DNA from: Hyphomicrobiales bacterium
Lineage (GTDB): Bacteria; Pseudomonadota; Alphaproteobacteria; Rhizobiales; Beijerinckiaceae
Direction: 5' to 3'
Length of the DNA: 19,784 nt
NCBI GenBank assembly: GCA_900299065.1
Contig: OMIJ01000222.1
Coordinates: 1-19,784 of the forward strand
The first letter of the stretch is position 1. Each line of letters opens with the position of its first letter. Below, piece by piece: positions 15,135 to 19,784 of the stretch. The position numbers and the translations under genes are program-made. The notes under the pieces are model-generated. The model was not told where the DNA came from. It did no database searches and saw only the letters and a list, made by a program, of their open reading frames with translations.

Positions 15135-16931
15135 GTGTTACATCGGCTTTGCCTTTCACTCCTTGGGTCAGCTTTAGCTCTGGCTTTAATGATGCCGGCT
15201 TCTTTGTTAGCTCAAGGTCTCACACAAAAGGGAGATTTGCGCTGGATTGTTCTGGCCAGCCGACTTGATCTGAATGAAGCGATTGGTCTTGCCCGTTATT
15301 ACGAAGGCAAGGTCGCGCTCGCCAATAATGGCTGGTATGCCATTGTCAAAGATCCGATCGCTGTGCGCGATCAGAATGCGACAAGACAAGCGCTTCTCAA
15401 GCAGAGAGATTATCCCAAAGATTTGTTGTTCTCGCGTGGCGATGGGTATCAGCGCATCATCTGGCAGACTGATAAACCAATCTTGGCTGAGGGCACATTC
15501 AACAAAAAAAAGACTGCGACGCTTCAGTCGGGCGCTCTGCGTATAACGGCAGGTCCGCAGAGAAAAAACAACAAGACCTCCTTGTTTGTTCAGATTGCTC
15601 AGCAAGGCAAGACTGTGTTGCGGTTCGATCTTGAGGATGAAGACGATATCGACTTAGATTATGATGCTTATGTCAAGATCGTGTATCTAGATAAATCAGT
15701 TTCCGTTCCGCAAGTCATCATTGCGACATACACTGGCGGGGCACATTGCTGCACGCAGACCTTGATTGCTGGTCTTCAACCAGATGGCTCCTGGTCAAAG
15801 ATTGAAGCGCCAATGCTCGATGGATCCGGCTTTATGTTTTCCGATCTCGATGGCGATGGCGAGAGCGAGTTAATCTCAGTTGATCAATCTTTCCTCTACA
15901 CTTACGCCTCTTATGCAGAATCCTATGCGCCACATCAGATCTGGAAATATAAGTCTGCAGAACTCAAAGATCTGTCAGGAGAGGCTCGTTTTCAGGATTA
16001 TTTCAAGCAACAGATCGCTATGTTTGAACATTCTGAGGCCAAAGATGCCGAGCTTGGGCATAATAATGGTTATCTTGCAGCCTGGGTCGGCGCCAAAGCC
16101 CGCGCTGGTCAGGGTGAGCAAGCCTGGGCGCGTATGCTTAAAGATTATGATAAAGAATCGGACTGGATTCTGAGCGACTGCAAAGTCCCGCTCGACAAGG
16201 GCCTGTGCCCGAAGGGACAAGAGATAAATCTGGATTTTCCTACAGCACTTGCCAAGCATTTACTCGAGGCGGGCTATCAATTAGCACTCAACAAGCCTGC
16301 CCCTGCCAGCTCCACGATCGAGCCTGTGGCAAAGCCTAATCCTGAAATGGATCGCTCACCCGTCAATGCAGGAACGGGGCTGTTCATATCTGCAGATGGG
16401 CTTGTGCTGACCAATGCGCGTCTTGCTGCGACCTGTCCTATTCTCGTGATGACACGCCCGGGAGAACCTTCTTTTGTTGGCTCCGTGATTGCTCAAGACA
16501 TAGATTTGGATCTCGCTCTTGTCCGCACCGCGATCAAACCGGCCATCTGGGGCGAGCTTCGTCTCAATGTCAGACAGAGCGAGGGCATTTATGTCTTTGG
16601 CTATCCTCTTTCAGGCGTGGTCGACTCGCGCAGCAATTTTAGTGAAGCTTCGGTTACTTCCTTGAATGGTGGCACCAATGAAGGAAAATTCTTCCAGATC
16701 TCGGCCAGCTTGCGCGCTGGGCAGGGTGGCGGGCCTGTTTTGGATCAATCGGGCAATCTGGTGGGCCTACTCAGTGCCGGGTTGCAACCTGTTAGCGCCC
16801 GCGAAATCAGCCGTTTTCTTGAAGCGCAAGGCGTCACACCGGCCAAGGGATCTGCTAATGCGCCAAAGAGCCTTGACGATCTGATGCGCAAGTCAAAAGA
16901 ACTGAGCGTGATTGCTGGATGTCCGCGTTGA
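15135..16931 (+). CDS. Secreted protein with degenerate (catalytically dead) HtrA-like trypsin domain
   Basis: 598 residues from a GTG with GGGGAGG 5 nt upstream. A signal peptide (1-27, ending LLAQ) leads to a region reading WIVLASRLDLNEAIGLARYY ... NNGWYAIV (37-71), reminiscent of SPOR-like peptidoglycan-binding folds. A middle domain follows with TGGAHCCTQTLI (200-211) and the Ca-binding-like DLDGDGESELI (237-247). A cysteine-bearing linker and a proline-rich stretch (388-411) lead to a C-terminal trypsin/HtrA fold (about 412-565). There the His position is Arg429 in LTNARLAA (normally TNAHV), Asp459 remains in DIDLDLALV, and the Ser position is Gly531 in GQGGGPV (normally GNSGGP). Fold motifs are kept but two of three catalytic residues are gone, so a binding or scaffolding role is likely. 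I cannot assign a substrate or name. Confidence 0.85.
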   Translation: MLHRLCLSLLGSALALALMMPASLLAQGLTQKGDLRWIVLASRLDLNEAIGLARYYEGKVALANNGWYAIVKDPIAVRDQNATRQALLKQRDYPKDLLFSRGDGYQRIIWQTDKPILAEGTFNKKKTATLQSGALRITAGPQRKNNKTSLFVQIAQQGKTVLRFDLEDEDDIDLDYDAYVKIVYLDKSVSVPQVIIATYTGGAHCCTQTLIAGLQPDGSWSKIEAPMLDGSGFMFSDLDGDGESELISVDQSFLYTYASYAESYAPHQIWKYKSAELKDLSGEARFQDYFKQQIAMFEHSEAKDAELGHNNGYLAAWVGAKARAGQGEQAWARMLKDYDKESDWILSDCKVPLDKGLCPKGQEINLDFPTALAKHLLEAGYQLALNKPAPASSTIEPVAKPNPEMDRSPVNAGTGLFISADGLVLTNARLAATCPILVMTRPGEPSFVGSVIAQDIDLDLALVRTAIKPAIWGELRLNVRQSEGIYVFGYPLSGVVDSRSNFSEASVTSLNGGTNEGKFFQISASLRAGQGGGPVLDQSGNLVGLLSAGLQPVSAREISRFLEAQGVTPAKGSANAPKSLDDLMRKSKELSVIAGCPR

Positions 16932-17012
16932 ATTCCTCTTGCGTGCGGATTGTATTTTCTTGCGTCCCGGTCTAGAGGCAAAGGATATGGTTTTCGGCCT
17001 CAGGGGAGTGAA

Positions 17013-17750
17013 ATGAGCGAAGATATTCTGATCGCACGGCGCGGTGAAATTCTCGACATTACACTCAATGCGCCCGAGCGCGGCAATGCAGCTTCAGATG
17101 CAATGGCCATTCGTCTTGGCGACATTCTGGAAGCTGAGAAGGAAGCGCGCTGCATTATTCTACGCGGTGCGGGCGATGATTTCTGCACGGGCAGGGCCTC
17201 TGGCCCGCCGCCCCAGCCCTTGCCCGATGCGCATCAGTTGCGCATCATGCATGATATTGTCTTTCGCGCTTACGGGGCAGTAAGAAAATCATCCGCGCCA
17301 GTCATTGCCCTTGTGCAGGGAAGGGCCTTTGGTTTTGGTTGCGCGCTTGCCGCTGTCGCCGACATTACAATTGCGTCACAACGTGCAAGCTTTCAGGTGC
17401 CGGAATTTGCCCATAACATCATGCCAACTATGGTCATGTCTTCCTTGATTGATCGGCTCTCACTCAAGGCGATCATGTATCTGGTCTATACATCAAAGAT
17501 CATCAGTGCCGAGCACGCTATGGCTCTTGGCCTTGTTAATGAGGTCGTCGCGCATGATGCATTGGAGTCTGCAGCAGAGGCTTTATGTGCAAGCCTGCTC
17601 AAGGCCTCACGGCCGGCGGTCTTTGGCGTTAAGGAATATGCCATGCAGGCGCAGGGCGCAGATATTAATACGGCTGTCACTTATGCCCGCAGCCTGCATG
17701 CTCTGGTCAATACATCATCGGATCTTCGAGCCAATTTCAAAAAGCCCTGA
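17013..17750 (+). CDS. Enoyl-CoA hydratase/isomerase (crotonase) family protein
   Basis: 245 residues from the ATG at 17013, which has GGGGAG 6 nt upstream; an in-frame start at 16950 is rejected. Crotonase fold blocks: the first oxyanion-hole segment DDFCTGRASG (55-64), the second GRAFGFGCALAAVADITIAS (103-122), and FQVPEFAHNIMP (127-138) carrying Glu131 at the position of the catalytic Glu164 of rat enoyl-CoA hydratase. The position of the other hydratase glutamate (Glu144) is Ala in GCALAAV, so a plain hydratase is less certain; isomerase, hydrolase or decarboxylase activity on a CoA thioester is possible. It ends 24 bp from the convergent ThDP-enzyme genes, which may or may not share its pathway. 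Confidence 0.85.
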   Translation: MSEDILIARRGEILDITLNAPERGNAASDAMAIRLGDILEAEKEARCIILRGAGDDFCTGRASGPPPQPLPDAHQLRIMHDIVFRAYGAVRKSSAPVIALVQGRAFGFGCALAAVADITIASQRASFQVPEFAHNIMPTMVMSSLIDRLSLKAIMYLVYTSKIISAEHAMALGLVNEVVAHDALESAAEALCASLLKASRPAVFGVKEYAMQAQGADINTAVTYARSLHALVNTSSDLRANFKKP

Positions 17751-17774
17751 GCTGCGTCTGTCTGCTTCAAATGG

Positions 17775-18347
17775 TTATGCGCCAGAAGCGAGCGCCTGGC
17801 GCAGCGCATCTCGGCGCGCAGCTTTGTAAATGTCGCTGTAGTCGCGCCGTCCCAGCGGGCCTTGCTCGATTTCGAGGCAGACAAAGCTTGGGCCATCCTG
17901 CTTCATCCATAGGGGGAGGCGCGCGGCAAAACTATCAAGATCCTTGATTGTTTCAGCCTGTTTATAGCGGGCAGAACGCGCCAGTCCTTCAAAGTCCACA
18001 TCCTTATTGGGAATGGGATGACCACCATTGGCTTCATAACTTTCGTTTTTGAAAACGAAATGCAGGAAATTCCGCGGCGCGACTTTGCCAATGGTCACCA
18101 AAGTGCTCAAATTCATCAAAAGGCTGCCATCGCCATCCAGCACAATGATCTTGCGTTCTGGCCGTGCCAGCGCTAACCCCAAGCCATGCGAAGAGGCAAG
18201 CCCCATCGCACCCACGGAATAATAATTGAGTGGGCGCTCGCTCAGGCTCGACCAATCTGTTGCAGTCGAATAAGTGGAGACGACAATCTCATTGCTGATG
18301 TGTTGTTTGAGGATTTTCAGAAGCGCTAATCGGTTCATCCGGCTCAT
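17775..18347 (-). CDS. Split ThDP-dependent decarboxylase, ThDP-binding (PP) subunit, ComE-like
   Basis: 190 residues. It corresponds to the C-terminal, pyrophosphate-binding half of thiamine-diphosphate enzymes. The metal/ThDP motif is GDGSLLMNLSTL beginning at 72 and ending with Asn101 in FVFKNESYEANGG, the expected GDG-x26-N spacing. GAMGLASSHGLGLALARPER (46-65) is the usual entry. The split architecture with a separate PYR subunit upstream resembles sulfopyruvate decarboxylase ComDE and phosphonopyruvate decarboxylase; the true 2-oxo-acid substrate cannot be read from the sequence. The ATG overlaps the stop of the PYR subunit gene by 4 nt, so the two are translationally coupled and likely form a heteromer. 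Confidence 0.85.
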   Translation of the reverse strand: MSRMNRLALLKILKQHISNEIVVSTYSTATDWSSLSERPLNYYSVGAMGLASSHGLGLALARPERKIIVLDGDGSLLMNLSTLVTIGKVAPRNFLHFVFKNESYEANGGHPIPNKDVDFEGLARSARYKQAETIKDLDSFAARLPLWMKQDGPSFVCLEIEQGPLGRRDYSDIYKAARRDALRQALASGA

Positions 18348-18904
18348 GCGGGCTTGCCTCCAATCAGGATTGCCAAGGGGCGCGAGTTTGCAAAGGCATG
18401 ATCAATGGCAGGCGTGATGAGCCCGACATCATCATCTGTCTCGATCAAACATCTTTCAATGCCCATCACATCCAGAATGGGTTCAACAATGCGAATGCCA
18501 TATTTCTTGGATTCTTGTGGCGCAATGCCGGGTTCTTTGCTGAGCAAGCCAATCATCAAAACGATAGGTTGGCGATGCTCAACCGCTACAGCGCGGATGG
18601 AATTCAACGCATAGAGAAAGCCCGTATATTGGATGAGGATCAGAGGGCGATTGGGGCCATACATGAGGCCAGCAGCAATGCCTAAAGTCTCATCTTCTTT
18701 GCATACCCGAATGAGATTGAGTTCCGCATCACCTGCAATGGGTTTGAGCAGGCCCTGGCTTGTGTGCAGATCAGGCACGCTGAGTATATAATTAATCCCA
18801 GCAGATTTGATGGCATCAATAATCAAGCGGCCATGCAGAGCAGGCTGTGCAGCTTTCACGATATTGGCCTCTGTGCCCGGCGTAATAGGCTTTGCCTCAC
18901 TCAT
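18344..18904 (-). CDS. Split ThDP-dependent decarboxylase, PYR subunit, ComD-like
   Basis: 186 residues from the ATG at 18904, with GGGAG 8 nt upstream; an in-frame ATG at 18922 is possible but has a weaker site. It matches the N-terminal PYR half of ThDP enzymes. There is GRLIIDAIKSAGINYILSVP (25-44), then the activating glutamate region CKEDETLGIAAG (68-79), the strand-loop LILIQYTGFLYALNSIRAVA, and VLMIGLLSKEPG. The layout (SVPD....LLKPI, then R.CKED..GIAAG, then IQYTG..NS) follows ComD and phosphonopyruvate decarboxylase. The first about 20 residues are a polar extension. No sulfite, cysteate or phosphonate gene lies nearby to fix the substrate. Confidence 0.85.
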   Translation of the reverse strand: MSEAKPITPGTEANIVKAAQPALHGRLIIDAIKSAGINYILSVPDLHTSQGLLKPIAGDAELNLIRVCKEDETLGIAAGLMYGPNRPLILIQYTGFLYALNSIRAVAVEHRQPIVLMIGLLSKEPGIAPQESKKYGIRIVEPILDVMGIERCLIETDDDVGLITPAIDHAFANSRPLAILIGGKPA

Positions 18905-19053
18905 GCTGCAAACTCCCTGCAATCCTGCCGCATGCCAAAGACTTTGCCAGGCGCGTCTTACGTGTATTCTTTGCTGTTCTTTTATCCCCTTTGTCCAAGC
19001 AAGCGCAAGCCAACGGCTGATTACGGGTCATTCAACCGAGAATATCTTAAGAA
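18905..19053 (-). other. Leader/promoter region of the split ThDP-enzyme genes
   Basis: No gene seen. On the minus strand TTGCGC followed by an A-rich ATAAAA (about 17 nt apart, near 18990-19015) could serve as a weak sigma-70 promoter. The preceding terminator at 19054-19089 suggests transcription of the pair begins here. Confidence 0.3.
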
Positions 19054-19089
19054 GGAGCGCTCTCGCAGGTTTTAACCCGAGAGCGCTTC
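19054..19089 (-). terminator. Intrinsic terminator after the BA14K-family gene
   Basis: AGCGCTCTCG (19056-19065) and CGAGAGCGCT (19078-19087) form a perfect 10-bp stem around a 12-nt loop, just past the stop codon of the minus-strand gene. On that strand it is followed by CCTTCTTAAGATATTCTC, only moderately T-rich. It separates this gene from the ThDP-enzyme pair. Confidence 0.55.
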
Positions 19090-19095
19090 CATTAT

Positions 19096-19784
19096 TTACT
19101 GGCAGAAATAGCGTTGGCCATCATAGGCCAGATAAGTGCCATTTTGCGGATTGAATGTCCGATAGCGCTGTGAGCAGCTCTCATACCATTCCTCGCTCCA
19201 GGGCTGCGGACGCAAGCTTGCAGTCTGTTCCTCATAAACAGGCCGGATCGGATAGGACTGATATGAGTGATAGGAGTGATAAGCCACCTGCGGCTGATAC
19301 ACCGGCTGAGGTCTGTAAACAGGCTGTGGCACATAGGTCGGCTGAGGTGCATAGACAGGCTGTTGCACATAAGTTGGCTGTGGTCTGTATACAGGGCGCG
19401 GATGCGGGTGGCGCACCGGGACGGGACGCATTTGTTGTTGCGCGTAGGTCTGCGCAATTACCGAGCCTGCTGCCAATCCAATCGCACCCGCAGCAATCAC
19501 GGGAGCAATATTGCGACGCACAGTTTGTGGACGAGGAGTGGGGCGTTGCGGAACGGGCGGCAACAGGCCCATGGCCCGCGGAACAGGAATGATCAGGCCG
19601 CTCGCATTCGTCCTCACACGATCTCTCTTGGAAGCAGTGTGGCGCGGATCATATTGGACTTTGGCCAGTAATTCCTGAGAGGATTGAAGAGTCTGCTGAG
19701 CCAAAGCAGGATTAGAAGAAAAGGCCTGAGCCTGAGTGAAAGAACAGGCCATCAAGCTGATGACAGCAATCCCTGTCTTAAGAT
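19096..19784 (-). CDS. BA14K-family secreted protein with hexapeptide repeats (5' end outside window)
   Basis: The frame runs to the right edge without a start. Its first visible residues, LKTGIAVISLMACSFTQAQA, are a signal peptide, so the true start lies outside, not at the internal TTG 19755 or ATG 19752. The mature part has a Pro/Arg-rich stretch, then a glycine/alanine hydrophobic segment IAPVIAAGAIGLAAGSVIAQ, typical of this family. Six hexapeptides P(V/T)Y..Q follow (19288-19395), then a His/Ser/Tyr run. The C-terminal BA14K signature is WSEEWYESCSQRYRTFNPQN followed by GTYLAYDGQRYFCQ. BA14K proteins (first described as a Brucella immunoreactive antigen) are largely confined to Hyphomicrobiales. 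Location is probably periplasm or cell surface; molecular function is unknown. Confidence 0.85.
   Translation of the reverse strand, partial: LKTGIAVISLMACSFTQAQAFSSNPALAQQTLQSSQELLAKVQYDPRHTASKRDRVRTNASGLIIPVPRAMGLLPPVPQRPTPRPQTVRRNIAPVIAAGAIGLAAGSVIAQTYAQQQMRPVPVRHPHPRPVYRPQPTYVQQPVYAPQPTYVPQPVYRPQPVYQPQVAYHSYHSYQSYPIRPVYEEQTASLRPQPWSEEWYESCSQRYRTFNPQNGTYLAYDGQRYFCQ
19288..19395 (-). repeat. Six tandem 18-bp units coding P(V/T)YxxQ hexapeptides
   Basis: The encoded peptide is six units of P-V/T-Y-x-P/Q-Q (PVYRPQ, PTYVQQ, PVYAPQ, PTYVPQ, PVYRPQ, PVYQPQ). At the DNA level the 18-bp period is visible but diverged. Such repeats vary in copy number between strains and suggest an extended, tyrosine-rich surface or wall-binding segment. 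Confidence 0.8.

Noticed and set aside
19288..19395. Short tandem repeats as a possible CRISPR array
   Set aside because: The 18-bp units are contiguous, in frame, diverged and encode a peptide repeat; there are no spacers.
19155..19592. 145-codon plus-strand frame at the right edge
   Set aside because: It mirrors the low-complexity repeat of the BA14K-family gene on the minus strand and has no independent features.

Overview
The window looks like chromosomal DNA of an alphaproteobacterium, most likely of the order Hyphomicrobiales (Rhizobiales). The reasons are a BA14K-type secreted protein at the right edge, a urea ABC transporter operon fused end-to-end with a urease operon, Shine-Dalgarno starts throughout and moderate GC content. 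No species can be named from the sequence alone. I see no tRNA, rRNA, CRISPR array, insertion sequence or phage gene.

Left part (1-4822): a truncated Kup potassium transporter and a secreted HtrA/DegP-type protease lie on the minus strand. Next comes what looks like the relic of a LysR regulator (plus strand), a small unrecognised lipoprotein (plus) and a ROK-family sugar kinase of the fructokinase type (minus). The kinase and the urea operon are divergent, separated by a 312-bp regulatory region. It holds a near-perfect sigma-54 promoter, a possible NtrC-type enhancer, two inverted repeats and a 12-bp direct repeat.

Centre (4823-15048): a tightly packed plus-strand operon, urtA-urtB-urtC-urtD-urtE-ureD-ureAB-ureC-ureF-ureG. 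UrtA binds urea in the periplasm, UrtBC form the membrane channel and UrtDE hydrolyse ATP. UreAB/UreC form the nickel urease and UreD/F/G insert nickel. Gamma and beta subunits are fused in one reading frame, and no ureE lies in the cluster. A strong hairpin followed by a second hairpin with a T7 tract separates urtA from the rest, which fits higher expression of the binding protein. The sigma-54 promoter implies induction by nitrogen limitation through NtrC.

Right part (15049-19784): a secreted 598-residue protein ends in a trypsin/HtrA-like domain whose catalytic His and Ser are both replaced, so it looks like a pseudoprotease. Then comes an enoyl-CoA hydratase/isomerase-family gene, convergent with a two-gene minus-strand unit encoding the two halves of a split thiamine-diphosphate decarboxylase (ComD/ComE or phosphonopyruvate decarboxylase-like). 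Last is a BA14K-family protein with a hexapeptide repeat, cut by the window edge.

The items most worth a second look are the pseudoprotease, the split ThDP enzyme of unknown substrate, the urease cluster without ureE, the regulatory architecture of urtA and the LysR relic.
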